A stretch of DNA of 64,000 nucleotides from Hoeflea algicola (GTDB lineage Bacteria > Pseudomonadota > Alphaproteobacteria > Rhizobiales > Rhizobiaceae). The notes beneath the pieces are model-generated. The model had not been told where the DNA came from. It searched no databases and saw only the letters and a program-made list of their open reading frames with translations. How positions within the stretch are numbered: position 1 is the first letter of the stretch; the number at the start of each line of letters is the position of its first letter. Location of the stretch: assembly GCF_026619415.1 (NCBI RefSeq), contig NZ_JAOVZR010000001.1, positions 1,178,001-1,242,000 on the forward strand, in the 5' to 3' direction. A program made the translations under genes and the position numbers. Shown piece by piece: positions 33,213 to 43,371 of the stretch.

Positions 33213-33860
33213 TCAGCTCAGCGGCGCGATCTGGATTTCCACACGACGGTTGGCCGCACGTCCGAACTCGGTGCTGTTGTCGGCCACCGGACGGCTTTCG
33301 CCGAAGCCCTGGGTGTAGAACCGCTGGCTATTGTTGCCCTGCGAAATCAGGTAGCTGGCAACCGACTGCGCACGCTGCTGCGACAGGGTCAGGTTGTAGC
33401 TGTCCGAACCGGTCGAATCGGTGTGACCGGCAACGTCGACGAGCGAGCGGTTAAATTTCTTCAGCACCAGCGCCACCGAGTTCAGGGTCGGGTAGAACTC
33501 CGGCTTGACCGCCGACTGGTCACTGTCGAAGGTGATGTTGGACGGCATGTTGAGCACGATGTTGTTGCCCACGCGGGTCACCGATACGCCGGTGCCCTGC
33601 AATTGCGCCCGCAATTCGGATTCCTGCTGATCCATGTAACCGCCGATCGCGCCGCCTGCGAGCGCCCCGATACCAGCGCCAATCAGCGCGTTCTTGCGGT
33701 CGTCGCCGCCAGCCAGCAGGCCAAGGCCCGCACCGGCAGCCGCGCCCAGCGCCGCACCGCCAGCCAGGTTCGATACCTTCTGCTGTCCGGTATAAGGATC
33801 GGTCGTGCAGGCGGACACAAAGATTGCGGCCAGCGCCGCTGCCAGGATTTTGGTTTTCAT
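33213..33860 (-). CDS. OmpA-like lipoprotein with glycine-zipper and peptidoglycan-binding domain
   Basis: A 215-residue outer-membrane lipoprotein. Residues 1-18 are a signal sequence with lipobox VSAC (Cys18). A Gly-zipper region follows (LAGGAALGAAAGAGLGLLAG, IGAGIGALAGGAIGGYM). Residues about 100-215 form an OmpA C-terminal domain that binds peptidoglycan: ITFDSDQSAVKPE, DVAGHTDSTGSDSYN, LSQQRAQSVASYLISQG and GFGESRPVADN with AANRRVEI at the end. The ATG at 33860 starts the signal sequence. It is a common YiaD-like structural lipoprotein that ties the outer membrane to the wall. Confidence 0.92.
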   Translation of the reverse strand: MKTKILAAALAAIFVSACTTDPYTGQQKVSNLAGGAALGAAAGAGLGLLAGGDDRKNALIGAGIGALAGGAIGGYMDQQESELRAQLQGTGVSVTRVGNNIVLNMPSNITFDSDQSAVKPEFYPTLNSVALVLKKFNRSLVDVAGHTDSTGSDSYNLTLSQQRAQSVASYLISQGNNSQRFYTQGFGESRPVADNSTEFGRAANRRVEIQIAPLS

Positions 33861-33977
33861 GTTAGCCCCTCTCGGCATATGTCAGTTGGCGAATTCTAGT
33901 GGAAAATGCGGCAGGATGATGAACATTCCATCATCACACAAATTACTGCATTATCAATGCGTTATCATCGTACGCGG

Positions 33978-36593
33978 CTATTCGTCCAGCATTTCCCGGA
34001 CCGCCGTGGCCAATTGTTTGAGCGAGAACGGCTTGGCCAGAAACCCGAATTTGGCGTCCGCCGGCAGGTTGCGTGCAAACGCATCCTCGGCATAGCCTGA
34101 GACGAAGATGAACTTCATGTCCGGATAGTCCTTGCGCAATTCGGTCAGCAGGGTCGGCCCGTCCATTTCCGGCATCACCACGTCGGAGACGACGATGTCG
34201 ACCCGGCCTTCGAGTTCCTGCAGCACCTCCAGCGCTTCGACGCCGGTGCCCGCTTCATGTACCTCGTAGCCGCGCGCTTCCAGCATCCGCTTGCCGCCAC
34301 GCCGCACCGCTTCCTCATCCTCGACCAGCAACACCACAGAGGATCCTCCGGTCAGATCTTCCGGCCCATTGGTCGATTTGACGGGTTCCGCCACCACACC
34401 GTTGCGGACAGCCTCCAGGATCGCCGCAGCTTCCGCCGCTGCGGCGGCCTTCTCGGCCTCGTCTTCCACATGCCGCGGCAGGTAGATCCGGAAGGTAGTC
34501 CCCTTGCCCAGTTCCGAGTCGGGATAGATGTAGCCACCCGACTGCTTGATGATGCCGTAAACCATCGACAGGCCAAGGCCCGTGCCCTTGCCGACATCCT
34601 TGGTGGTGAAAAACGGCTCGAAGATCTTTTCCATCACCTCAGGCGATATGCCGGTGCCCTCGTCCGAGATCTCGATCAGAACATATTCGCCCACTTCCAT
34701 GCCGCGATGATTGAGCCGCTCGACCTCATCCGCCTCGACATTTCGGGTTCTGACCGTGATCGTGCCACCCTCGGGCATGGCGTCACGGGCATTGACGGCG
34801 AGGTTGATCAGCACCTGCTCGAACTGCCCCAGATCGGTCTTGACCGGCCACAGATCGCGGCCAAACTCCAGCTCGAGCTTCACATTTGTCCCCGTCAACC
34901 GGTCGACCAGCATCCTCAGATCGCCAATCACGTCGGTCATCGACAGCACCGTCGGGCGCATCGTCTGCTTGCGCGAGAACGCCAGCAACTGGCGCACCAG
35001 CACGGCTGCGCGATTGGCGTTGCGCTTGATCTCGATGAGGTCGGCAAAACTCGAATCCGATGGCCTGAGCGACATCAGCAGGTGGTCGGCTGACAACAGG
35101 ATCGCGGTCAGCACATTGTTGAAGTCATGGGCAATGCCGCCGGCCAACGTGCCCACGGCGTTCATCTTCTGGGTCTGCGCCATCTGCGCTTCGAGCGCCT
35201 TCTGCTCGGTGGTCTCGACCGCATAGATGATCGCGGTTTCCTCCGGCGCCTCCTCGGTGTGTTCGATCACCGCATTGACGTAAAAGCGGAAATGCCGTTC
35301 CTCGTTGTCGGCACGGCGGCTGTCGATCGGCGTGATGTCTCCCTGTTTGTCTGCCGCCTGCCGCAGGGCATCCTGAAACCCCTTGCGATCTTCGGCGCGC
35401 AGCACCGTCTCAAACAACGTGCCGCGCTCCATGTCGTCACGCGTCACCAGACCATGAAACATCTGCAGGAACGGCCCGTTGGTGCGCAGGATCTTGCCCT
35501 GTCCATCGACCGATGCAATCGCCATGGGCGTGTTGTTAAAAAAACGGGTAAACCGCATTTCCGCCCGTGCCGCATCCTGGACGCCCGAACCGCCGTCTTC
35601 GCGGCTGATGACGATGGTGCGGCTTTCGCCCGGCGAGCCGTCGCGGGTTGCACTCACTCGGTGCACCAGTCGTACAGGCAAGCTCTGGCCGTTGGACTTG
35701 AGCAAATCGAGATCGAGCTGCGCGGTGCGGTTCAGTCCCGGCTCCGCCTGTACCGATTCCACAAGCGCCATGCCGGAACCCGCCACCAGATCGCGCAGCA
35801 TTAACTTGCCCGGCGAGAATGCGGTGAAATCGATCCCTAGCCAGTCGGCCAGCGTCGCATTGAGATAGACGATGTCGCCATCGCGGCCTGCGGAAAAGAA
35901 CCCGACCGGCGCGTGATCAAGATAGTTGATGGCGTTCTGCAACTCCTTGAACACCATCTCCTGTTCGGTGCGCTCGTGGCTGATATCGGACAATTGCCAG
36001 GCCATCAGCTTCTCGGCGCCGTCGACGCCGGTCACCGGCCGGCCACGCAAACGGTACCAATGCGCCGAACTGCCGCCTTCGCGGGTTTCGCCGAGCGGCT
36101 GCGTCATCCGGAATTCTTCCTGCCCCTCGCGGCCATCGCGCATGGCGTTGGTCAACCGGTAGACGGCCTCGGTGGATTCGCGGTGACGTGACAGGATTGC
36201 CTCGATCGACTGCACGTCGGCAGCACTGGAAGAACCGGTCAGTTTTCCATAGGCATGATTGGCGTAGATCACCCGGTCCTTGTTGTCGGTAACAAGCGTG
36301 CCTTCGGGATGGCTGTCGATAAACGCCCGCGCCAACGGATCGGTCACGGTCTTGGGCATGATGGTGACAAAGCCGATCACGGTCGACACCAGGAAAAAGA
36401 TCCCGACCACCGCCAGCACGCCGAGAATGCCGAGCATCACGTCATTGTTGAGTTTGTCCTTGAACAGGAAAAACACAACGGAGGCGCCAATCATCACCAG
36501 TGCGAGGAAAATGAGCCTCGACACGGAACGCGGTTTGGCGCTTCGGTCCACAAGCGGCGCCGGATGTCCGGCCGAGGGCGTCGTATCTGTCAT
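33978..36593 (-). CDS. cckA: Hybrid sensor histidine kinase CckA
   Basis: An 871-residue membrane kinase. Two transmembrane segments lie at about 25-78 ([20 protein letters not shown], then [20 protein letters not shown]), followed by PAS regions (about 90-460), the HisKA H-box GGIAHDFNN (His489), HATPase boxes ([32 protein letters not shown]) and a receiver domain ([10 protein letters not shown], Asp804). CckA starts the phosphorelay to CtrA through ChpT, governing the alphaproteobacterial cell cycle. The ATG at 36593 gives the usual start; upstream codons are non-coding in appearance. It is transcribed away from the FliO-like gene. Confidence 0.93.
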   Translation of the reverse strand: MTDTTPSAGHPAPLVDRSAKPRSVSRLIFLALVMIGASVVFFLFKDKLNNDVMLGILGVLAVVGIFFLVSTVIGFVTIMPKTVTDPLARAFIDSHPEGTLVTDNKDRVIYANHAYGKLTGSSSAADVQSIEAILSRHRESTEAVYRLTNAMRDGREGQEEFRMTQPLGETREGGSSAHWYRLRGRPVTGVDGAEKLMAWQLSDISHERTEQEMVFKELQNAINYLDHAPVGFFSAGRDGDIVYLNATLADWLGIDFTAFSPGKLMLRDLVAGSGMALVESVQAEPGLNRTAQLDLDLLKSNGQSLPVRLVHRVSATRDGSPGESRTIVISREDGGSGVQDAARAEMRFTRFFNNTPMAIASVDGQGKILRTNGPFLQMFHGLVTRDDMERGTLFETVLRAEDRKGFQDALRQAADKQGDITPIDSRRADNEERHFRFYVNAVIEHTEEAPEETAIIYAVETTEQKALEAQMAQTQKMNAVGTLAGGIAHDFNNVLTAILLSADHLLMSLRPSDSSFADLIEIKRNANRAAVLVRQLLAFSRKQTMRPTVLSMTDVIGDLRMLVDRLTGTNVKLELEFGRDLWPVKTDLGQFEQVLINLAVNARDAMPEGGTITVRTRNVEADEVERLNHRGMEVGEYVLIEISDEGTGISPEVMEKIFEPFFTTKDVGKGTGLGLSMVYGIIKQSGGYIYPDSELGKGTTFRIYLPRHVEDEAEKAAAAAEAAAILEAVRNGVVAEPVKSTNGPEDLTGGSSVVLLVEDEEAVRRGGKRMLEARGYEVHEAGTGVEALEVLQELEGRVDIVVSDVVMPEMDGPTLLTELRKDYPDMKFIFVSGYAEDAFARNLPADAKFGFLAKPFSLKQLATAVREMLDE

Positions 36594-36888
36594 GCTTTGC
36601 TCTTTCGTCCCGCCACGGATCGTCCGGTTTGGATCACATTCCACCGCGTATGGAAAGCCCAAACCCGGTGATCGCGCCCCAATGAACACGGTTTGTCTGC
36701 GAAAATCGATGGTCTCGGCATGGTCTGGGCCCTCTTCGCTGGCAGCGAACAGATACGATACGGGATAAATCCCCGCAACGTCTTGTGGAGACGCACGAAA
36801 AAACGTCAAATACACTCCGTTTGCAAACCAATTCGGCCAGTTCCCGACAATCGGGCGACCCGCGTCGAAATCATGCGGAGGACTGCAT

Positions 36889-37968
36889 TTGCCCGACAAC
36901 ATTCTGGACGGTCACGGGGCAACGTTACTGATCGCGGTTATTGTCGTCGCCGTGGCGCTTCTGGCGCTGGTCGGCGTTTTCCGGCTTATTCGCGGACGGA
37001 CGTCCTCGACATTCGTGCGCGGTGGCCGCGGCCGCCAGCCACGCCTGGCCGTGCTGGATGCCGCCGCCGTCGATACACGGCGCCGAATCGTGCTCATTCG
37101 TCGCGACGATGTCGAGCACCTGGTAATGATCGGTGGCCCGACCGACGTCGTCATTGAAAGCCGCATCACTCGGATGCCGGACGAACCCGCCGACACTAGG
37201 CCGGTCGCCCCTGCCCGCATGCCGACCCCGGTTACGATGGCCGATCCCGCGCCGCGAGCGGCGGCGTCTGCTGCGCCAGCCCCCGTCGCGCAACAGCAAA
37301 GCCGGACAGCCAGGCCCCAACCGGCCGCGCGGCCGCAACCGACTGCAGCCCCGCGCGAGGCGCGCCCATCCGATTCAGCCCGCCCGGCGCCATCCCCACA
37401 GGCGGCCATCGCGGCCACGGTCACTACTGCGACAGCGGTCGGATCGGTTCAGGCCGACGCCGCTGACGCCTTGGAAACCGCCCGCGCACGGGTGTTTGAC
37501 GAGCCTGACTTTAGCGACACTGTGCTTGACGAAGTGCCTCCGGCGCCGATCACCGCGCCCACTTCTGTCGACCCATCGCTCGCCGCCCGTCAGGCTGAGC
37601 CCGCGTCAAACCCTGAAATCGAACTGCCAGGCTACAGTGAAGTTCTGGCCGACCAAGCCGATTCATCTTCTTCCCCCGACCCGGCCCAGCCCTCCGAACC
37701 GGCACGGACACCTGTTCCTGCGGCAGGCGAGCGGTCGGCGCCGGCTGGTGATTTCGAATCGGTTCTCGCCGCCGAACTGTCGGAAGATCTGTCGCTTGAT
37801 GGATTTGACGACGGCTTTCTCGATTCCCCCGATCAGGGCACTGGTCCGTTGCCGGATGTCGAGCCGGTCGAGCCACCGGAAGTCAAGCCCGACACCTCAC
37901 CTTCACGCGACTCGCTTGAGGCCGAAATGGCGCGGTTGCTCGGCGACCTGTCGCGCAAGCCTTCTTAA
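36889..37968 (+). CDS. FliO-domain membrane protein with long disordered tail
   Basis: A 359-residue protein. One transmembrane segment (about 10-31: ATLLIAVIVVAVALLALVGV) is followed by a FliO-like domain, RLAVLDAAAVDTRRRIVLIR then VEHLVMIGGPTDVVIESRI. The rest (100-359) is Pro/Ala/Ser/Asp-rich, likely disordered, with an acidic C-terminal region. FliO assists assembly of the flagellar export gate, yet no flagellar genes are near; in rhizobia such proteins lie beside cckA and may have another role. Start is TTG at 36889 with GGAGG 7 nt upstream; no ATG is suitable. Confidence 0.72.
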   Translation: MPDNILDGHGATLLIAVIVVAVALLALVGVFRLIRGRTSSTFVRGGRGRQPRLAVLDAAAVDTRRRIVLIRRDDVEHLVMIGGPTDVVIESRITRMPDEPADTRPVAPARMPTPVTMADPAPRAAASAAPAPVAQQQSRTARPQPAARPQPTAAPREARPSDSARPAPSPQAAIAATVTTATAVGSVQADAADALETARARVFDEPDFSDTVLDEVPPAPITAPTSVDPSLAARQAEPASNPEIELPGYSEVLADQADSSSSPDPAQPSEPARTPVPAAGERSAPAGDFESVLAAELSEDLSLDGFDDGFLDSPDQGTGPLPDVEPVEPPEVKPDTSPSRDSLEAEMARLLGDLSRKPS

Positions 37969-38090
37969 AACCCGTCGGTCGGAAACGATCCTGCCGCCGC
38001 AATCAACGGTCTTCGGCCAGGCTGATGATCCACTCAGCGTCCTGACAAAAAGGGTCGCACGATCTGAGACGTCAGAGCCGCTTCAAACGC

Positions 38091-38127
38091 ATCAAGGCGC
38101 CGTGTCTGCAACACACGGCGCCTTGAT
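38091..38127. terminator. Strong hairpin between convergent FliO-like gene and dksA
   Basis: A perfect 15-bp inverted repeat (38091-38105 with 38113-38127) and 7-nt loop. It sits between two convergent genes and can form on either strand. No T run follows, so it may be a bidirectional, non-canonical terminator. Confidence 0.5.
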
Positions 38128-38156
38128 AGTTGAGCGATCCGGAAGAATATTCCGGT

Positions 38157-38576
38157 CTATTCGTCGCGATAAACCTTTTCACGCCGCTCGTGGCGTTCCT
38201 GCGCCTCGATCGACAATGTCGCAATCGGCCGCGCATCGAGCCGTTTCAGGCTGATCGGCTCGCCGGTCTCTTCGCAATATCCGTAGGTTCCCTCGTCGAT
38301 CCGCGTCAAAGCCGAATCGATCTTGCCGATCAGCTTGCGTTGCCGGTCACGAGCGCGCAATTCGATCGCACGATCACTTTCGGATGATGCCCGGTCAGCG
38401 ACATCAGGATGGTTGGCACTTTCCTCCGCGAGATGGTCAAGCGTCTCGCGCGCCTCTTTGAGGATGTCATTGCGCCATGCAGTCAGCTTGGCCCGAAAAT
38501 AGGCCCGCTGCTTGGCGTTCATGAAATCCTCTTCATCAGAGGGCACATAAGAGGAAAAATCGAAGTCTTCACTCAT
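38157..38576 (-). CDS. dksA: RNA polymerase-binding transcription factor DksA
   Basis: A 139-residue DksA-type protein: coiled-coil about 20-95 with the tip region D-x-x-D-x-A-like DVADRASSESDRAI, then the globular end YGYCEETGEPISLKRLDARP. DksA enters the polymerase secondary channel and works with ppGpp. Only one Cys (101) of the four zinc ligands remains; CIDCK is replaced by SIEAQ, as in the non-zinc alphaproteobacterial DksA. The ATG at 38576 is the only sensible start. It is convergent with the FliO-like gene. Confidence 0.92.
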   Translation of the reverse strand: MSEDFDFSSYVPSDEEDFMNAKQRAYFRAKLTAWRNDILKEARETLDHLAEESANHPDVADRASSESDRAIELRARDRQRKLIGKIDSALTRIDEGTYGYCEETGEPISLKRLDARPIATLSIEAQERHERREKVYRDE

Positions 38577-38868
38577 GACGATTCTCCCGGCTAAGCCATT
38601 CGGGGGGACGTATATCCAGAGGGCCGCGCCGGTACAAGCAGTAAATGATGCCTATCACCGCAATTTTATCGATATGACACAACGGCGCAGAGGGACCGAG
38701 AAAGGATTGGTTTCGCTCAATCTTCAGGCCATATGGTGCCGGCAAACACATTTTTTGACCTTGCCTTAAGGTGCATGTACCAATGTCGGCCCCGTTCACA
38801 GTCCAAGCTTCCCGCACTTTGGGCTATTGGCGAATTGAACCGCGGCAGCGAAGGTTTAAGTTTGGCCA

Positions 38869-39402
38869 ATGACCTCATCTCCCTCTCCCAGCTTGCGTGT
38901 ATTTCTCGTCCGCCACGCCCACGCCAGTTGGGCGCTGCCCGGCACACGCGACTTCGACAGGCCGCTTGACACAAGGGGACGGGACGAAGTCCGGCAACTG
39001 GCGGCGGCCATGGTGGTCAACGGCTATGAACCGGACCTGGTCTACTGCTCCACCGCACGCCGCTGTGAAGAGACACTCACATTGCTGCTCCCGCAGCTTG
39101 GCCTGTCGCCCGTCATCGAACGCAGCGACACGCTCTACGCCGGCAGTCACGAAAGATACCTTGATCTCATCAGGGCCAGCCACGCAGACAGCGTCCGCTC
39201 GATCATGATCGTCGGCCACAATCCGATGATCGAAGACACCGCACAGGCGTTATTGCAGGACAATTCCGCCGCCTTTGCCGAAGCGCTTGCCGGCGGCTTC
39301 CCGACCGCAGGGCTGCTAATTGTCGATTGCCCCCGGGTCGAAGCCGGATGGCGTGCCGGGGATGCCCAATTTGTGGCGCTTATCTCGCCCGCCGACACCT
39401 GA
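38869..39402 (+). CDS. SixA-type histidine phosphatase
   Basis: A 177-residue phosphohistidine phosphatase-fold protein with the RHG-type motif LVRHAHASWALPGTRDFDRP (catalytic His16), the PDLVYCSTARRCEETL segment with a conserved Arg, and the second His in SIMIVGHNPMIED. SixA removes phosphate from histidine-containing phosphotransfer domains; the size and C-terminal GWRAGDAQF element support SixA over phosphoglycerate mutase. The substrate is unknown here. It is monocistronic, preceded by a 292-bp intergenic region. Confidence 0.88.
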   Translation: MTSSPSPSLRVFLVRHAHASWALPGTRDFDRPLDTRGRDEVRQLAAAMVVNGYEPDLVYCSTARRCEETLTLLLPQLGLSPVIERSDTLYAGSHERYLDLIRASHADSVRSIMIVGHNPMIEDTAQALLQDNSAAFAEALAGGFPTAGLLIVDCPRVEAGWRAGDAQFVALISPADT

Positions 39403-39592
39403 TGTCCGTGGAACCGGATTGGTTCCTTCGAGTGCCAAAGTACATGCAATAAATCAAAGCGTTAGCGCGACATTTGCGCCGTTGGTGGCATTCGCGCCAC
39501 GTTACCCGAACGCCGCGCTGTCATGCTTGTGCTTTCAATCGCCCCTTCACTCTCCTATATCGGCGGAAGCTGTTTAATTGTGAAAGGCACCC

Positions 39593-41065
39593 GTGTCGTC
39601 TTCCATCACCACCCTCGCCGATGAGGCGCTGATCGCCTTTGACACGCTCACCGATCGCGCAAGCAATCTGATCGAGCCGACGCTGCGGCTCGGGGTCACC
39701 GGCCTGTCGCGCGCAGGCAAGACTGTATTCATCACCTCGCTGGTGCACAATCTGCTGCATGGCGGCCGCCTGCCGATGTTTCAAGCGTCCCATTCCGGCC
39801 GTCTGGCCGGCGCCACGCTCGAACCGCAGCCCGACGACGCCGTGCCGCGGTTCCAGTACGAGGATCATGCAGCCCGGCTGATTGAAGAGCGTCTGTGGCC
39901 CGATTCCACTCGCGCCATTTCCGAACTGCGATTGGTTATCGAATATGAATCGGCCAGCGGCTGGAACCGCTTCTTTTCGGGCGGCAGACTGTGCCTCGAT
40001 ATTGTCGACTATCCCGGTGAATGGTTGCTAGATCTGCCGCTTCTGGGCCAGGATTTTGCAGCCTTCTCGCTCAATGCCGCCAGTCTTGCGCGGTCCTCGG
40101 CCCGTCTCGACCTGGCCACGCCGTGGCTTGATCGGGCGGGCACCATCGACCCGCACAAACCCGCCAATGAGGGCGACGCGCGCGAACTGGCGCGGCTCTA
40201 CACGGATTATCTCCGGGCTTGCAAACGTGATGAACGGGCACTCTCCACCCTGCCGCCGGGGCGGTTCCTGATGCCTGGCGACCTTGATGGATCACCGGCG
40301 CTGACCTTTGCGCCCTTGCCGAACCTGCCCGATACGCCGGCGCCAAAGGGATCGCTGCAGGCAATGATGGAGCGCCGTTTCGAAAGCTACAAATCCGTCG
40401 TCGTCAAACCCTTCTTCCGCGAACATGTCGCCCGCCTTGATCGGCAAATCGTATTGATCGACGCCATGCAGGCAATGAATGCCGGCCGCGAAGCGGTGAT
40501 CGATCTCGAGCGAGCGCTGTCGGATGTGCTGTCATGCTTCCGGCCGGGTCGCGGCAATCTGCTCACCAGCCTGGTTTCGCGCCGCATCGACAAGGTGCTG
40601 ATCGCCGCCACCAAGGCCGACCACCTGCACCACGAAAGCCATGACCGGCTTGAAGCCATTGCACGGCGCATTGTCGACCGCGCCTCAAAGGACATCGGCT
40701 CGTCGGGCGCACACATAGAAGTGCTGGCGCTGGCGGCCGTCCGCGCCACCCGCGAAGCCACTGCCCGGCAGGATGGCGAGACCCTTCCAGTGATCGTCGG
40801 CATCCCTCTCGAAGGCGAGAAGATCGGCACCGAGAGCTTCGACGGGAATCGCAAAACAGCCATATTTCCCGGTGACTTGCCGCTCAATCCGGATTCATTC
40901 TTCAAAGCCGTTGATTCAGGATCTCAGGCAATGCCGCCCGATATCAACATTGTCCGTTTCCGCCCGCCGATGATTGAGCTGAGCGACAGCGGCGTGAAAC
41001 TGTCGCTGCCGCATATCCGGCTTGACCGGGCGCTTGAATATCTCCTGGGAGACCGGCTCGCATGA
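39593..41065 (+). CDS. ycjX: YcjX-family P-loop protein (DUF463)
   Basis: A 490-residue GTP/ATP-binding protein. Walker A GLSRAGKT is at 37-44, LCLDIVDYPGEWLLDLPLL corresponds to the G3-like DYPG motif, and IAATKADHLHHESHDRL to the TKxD motif. YcjX is a stress-inducible nucleotide-binding protein of unclear role, nearly always encoded with a DUF697 membrane partner, as here. Start is GTG at 39593. It overlaps ycjF by ATGA, which implies coupled translation. Confidence 0.9.
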   Translation: MSSSITTLADEALIAFDTLTDRASNLIEPTLRLGVTGLSRAGKTVFITSLVHNLLHGGRLPMFQASHSGRLAGATLEPQPDDAVPRFQYEDHAARLIEERLWPDSTRAISELRLVIEYESASGWNRFFSGGRLCLDIVDYPGEWLLDLPLLGQDFAAFSLNAASLARSSARLDLATPWLDRAGTIDPHKPANEGDARELARLYTDYLRACKRDERALSTLPPGRFLMPGDLDGSPALTFAPLPNLPDTPAPKGSLQAMMERRFESYKSVVVKPFFREHVARLDRQIVLIDAMQAMNAGREAVIDLERALSDVLSCFRPGRGNLLTSLVSRRIDKVLIAATKADHLHHESHDRLEAIARRIVDRASKDIGSSGAHIEVLALAAVRATREATARQDGETLPVIVGIPLEGEKIGTESFDGNRKTAIFPGDLPLNPDSFFKAVDSGSQAMPPDINIVRFRPPMIELSDSGVKLSLPHIRLDRALEYLLGDRLA

Positions 41066-42156
41066 CCGACCATGACACCTCCGGCCCTGCCCGCAAGCCG
41101 CGCGCTTTCAGCGTCGAGGAACAGCATGCACCCGCCGCCAAGCCAAAACCCAAGCCGGAAAAGCAGCGCAAGCCGTCAGCCCTCCCCGTCACGGTGGAAA
41201 TGACACGGACCGAGGATGATCCGTTCCAGGAGCCAAAGGCTGAGCTCGACGCATTGACACCACCGCCGGCCAAGCCGCGCTCCCGGCGATTGACCGCCGG
41301 CAAGCTGCTGCTCGCAAGCCTCGGTTTTCTCGCGGCCCTGGCGGTCGGGATCTGGACCGATGCGCTGATCACCACCCTGTTTGACCGCCTTCCCTGGCTC
41401 GGCTGGGCTGCGGCGGTGGCTGCCGCAATTGCCGTGTTGGCACTATTGGTCGTGATCATTCGCGAAATCATCGGCCTGCGCCGGCTCGCCCGGGTCGCCG
41501 AACTGCGCAAGGACATTTCCGACAAGGCCAAATTCGCCACCGCCACCGAAGCCCGCGCGCTCGCCGGTCGCGTGTCCCACCTGCTCGCGGCCAACCCGCT
41601 TTCCGCCCGCGGCCGAAAGAACCTCGATGCGCTGGACGATGAAATCATTGACGGCCCGCATTACCTGGCCTTCGCCGAACGTGAATTGCTGACCCCGCTC
41701 GACCGACAGGCGCGGCAGCTTACGCTCAATGCCGCACGACGGGTTTCGGTGGTCACTGCGGTCAGCCCCCGCGCCTTTGTCGATCTCGCCTATGTCGGCT
41801 TTGAGGCGGTTCGGCTGATTCGCGCCATGGCTGAACTCTATGGCGGCAGGCCCGGTACGATCGGCATGGTCCGGCTGTTCAAGGATGTCATCGCCCATCT
41901 CGCCGTCACCGGCGCTGTGGCCGCGGGCGACAGTCTGATCCAGCAGGTGGTCGGTCATGGCCTGGCGGCAAAACTTTCCGCCCGGCTCGGCGAAGGTGTC
42001 ATTAACGGCCTGATGACCGCACGCATCGGTATCTCGGCGATGGATTTGTGCCGGCCAATGCCGTTCGCCGCAACCAAGCGCCCGGGAATCGGCGATTTCA
42101 TGTCCGATATTACCGGATTCGCCAGCAAGGACGGTAAAACCAGACCGGACGATTGA
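41062..42156 (+). CDS. ycjF: YcjF-like DUF697 membrane protein (TIGR01620)
   Basis: A 364-residue protein. Residues 1-75 are Pro/Lys-rich and disordered. Two transmembrane segments follow (about 76-98 and 110-135: LGFLAALAVGIWTDALITTL, AAVAAAIAVLALLVVIIREI), then a DUF697 domain with VVTAVSPRAFVDLAYVGFEA and RLFKDVIAHLAVTGAVAAGD and a hydrophobic helix that can insert in the membrane. It is the regular partner of YcjX, and the ATGA overlap supports a functional complex at the inner membrane. Confidence 0.88.
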   Translation: MTDHDTSGPARKPRAFSVEEQHAPAAKPKPKPEKQRKPSALPVTVEMTRTEDDPFQEPKAELDALTPPPAKPRSRRLTAGKLLLASLGFLAALAVGIWTDALITTLFDRLPWLGWAAAVAAAIAVLALLVVIIREIIGLRRLARVAELRKDISDKAKFATATEARALAGRVSHLLAANPLSARGRKNLDALDDEIIDGPHYLAFAERELLTPLDRQARQLTLNAARRVSVVTAVSPRAFVDLAYVGFEAVRLIRAMAELYGGRPGTIGMVRLFKDVIAHLAVTGAVAAGDSLIQQVVGHGLAAKLSARLGEGVINGLMTARIGISAMDLCRPMPFAATKRPGIGDFMSDITGFASKDGKTRPDD

Positions 42157-42253
42157 TCCCGGACAGATTTACGATTACCGTCGCGATAATTACGCTCCAT
42201 TAACCATTCTGCGTCATTTCTGGGGTCCGTTTCCAGCCGCAACAGGTGTGACT

Positions 42254-42793
42254 ATGTATTCCAAGTTTCGCATCCTCCCGCTTTGTCTCGCGGCATTCGC
42301 CCTGACGACCGCGACGCCATCGATGGCGCGCGACAAGGACCATGTCTTTTTCAGCTCCGTCGAGGGGATCTGGAAAGGACCAGGGGAAATTGTCGCCGGC
42401 AAGTACAAGGGCACGAAATTCGTCTGCAACCTCAGCGGCGATGCCAACAACAACGAAAAAAGCGGCATCACCCTCGACGGCACCTGCCGGGTCGGCGTTT
42501 TCAATCAGAAAATGTCTGCCGTTATCACCCGCAAGGGCAAGGGCTACACCGGCCGCTTTCTCGATGGCTCGGCCGGTCAGGGCCTGGATATCGTGTCAGG
42601 TCGGGTAACAGGCAACCGCGCAGTCATGGCCATCAACCGCAAGACGCTCGATGGCGCGATGATTGCCAGCCTCAACGATCCGGAAACGATGAACGTGACG
42701 ATTTCAGTCAAGGTCGGCTCGGAGATGGTGCCGGTGATCGGCATGACCCTCAAGCGCAACATCGAAAACGTCAAGACCGGCTCTTTGCGCTGA
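42254..42793 (+). CDS. Exported protein of unknown function
   Basis: A 179-residue protein with a cleavable signal peptide (about residues 1-23, ending SMA-RDK). The mature part contains SSVEGIWKGPGEIVAGKYKG, CNLSGDANNNEKSGITLDGTCRVG (two Cys, possibly a disulphide) and repeating beta-strand-like stretches such as GRFLDGSAGQGLDIVSGRVT. I recognise no named family; it may be a beta-rich periplasmic protein. The ATG at 42254 has ACAGG upstream; an in-frame GTG lies two codons before. A TTAACCAT element lies about 50 bp upstream (42197-42204). Confidence 0.75.
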   Translation: MYSKFRILPLCLAAFALTTATPSMARDKDHVFFSSVEGIWKGPGEIVAGKYKGTKFVCNLSGDANNNEKSGITLDGTCRVGVFNQKMSAVITRKGKGYTGRFLDGSAGQGLDIVSGRVTGNRAVMAINRKTLDGAMIASLNDPETMNVTISVKVGSEMVPVIGMTLKRNIENVKTGSLR

Positions 42794-42825
42794 ACAGGAT
42801 TATCATAGTACGCGCTATATCACCG

Positions 42826-43371
42826 CTACGGCTGCAGCCACCAGTCGCCATCGCGGCTGAGCGCTTCGATACCTTCTGAATCCACCAGGCTCGACCAGTC
42901 CGCAACACTTTGCAGATTGACCACCGCTTGCGGCGCGATGTCGGCCAGCGGCACCATCACGAACGCGCGCTCGGTCATCCGCGGATGCGGCACGGTCAGA
43001 TCGGCGTGGTCTGACAGGAAATCGCCATGCAGCAGCACATCGAGATCGATCGTGCGCGGCCCCCATCGGTCGGCACGCACCCGTCCAAGGGCCAGTTCCG
43101 TGTCCAGACAGACCTTGAGCAATTCATGCGGGTCGAGCGTGGTTTCCACCAGCACGCAAGCATTGTGGAACCATTCCTGATCGGTATTGCCCCACGGCGG
43201 CGTCCGGTACAGCCGCGACACCGTGCGGATATGGATATCGTCTCGCTCGTCGAGCAGCGCCAGCGCCCGCGCCATGGTCTTGCGCGGATTGCCGATATTG
43301 CCGCCAAACCCGATTGCCGCGATCACGGTCTTGTCGACCGACGATGCTTGCGATTCAGGCACGGTGTTCAA
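42826..43371 (-). CDS. folK: 6-hydroxymethyl-7,8-dihydropterin pyrophosphokinase
   Basis: A 181-residue HPPK that transfers pyrophosphate from ATP to the pterin in folate synthesis. Family motifs are AIGFGGNIGNPRKTM, SRLYRTPPWGNTDQEWFHNA with VLVETTLDPHELL, and RWGPRTIDLDVLLHGD (metal and pterin binding), ending in PHPRMTERAFVMVPL. Start is TTG at 43371 or GTG at 43362, both overlapping the folB stop; I cannot decide between them. It is the last gene of a folP-folB-folK operon on the minus strand. Confidence 0.94.
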   Translation of the reverse strand: MNTVPESQASSVDKTVIAAIGFGGNIGNPRKTMARALALLDERDDIHIRTVSRLYRTPPWGNTDQEWFHNACVLVETTLDPHELLKVCLDTELALGRVRADRWGPRTIDLDVLLHGDFLSDHADLTVPHPRMTERAFVMVPLADIAPQAVVNLQSVADWSSLVDSEGIEALSRDGDWWLQP

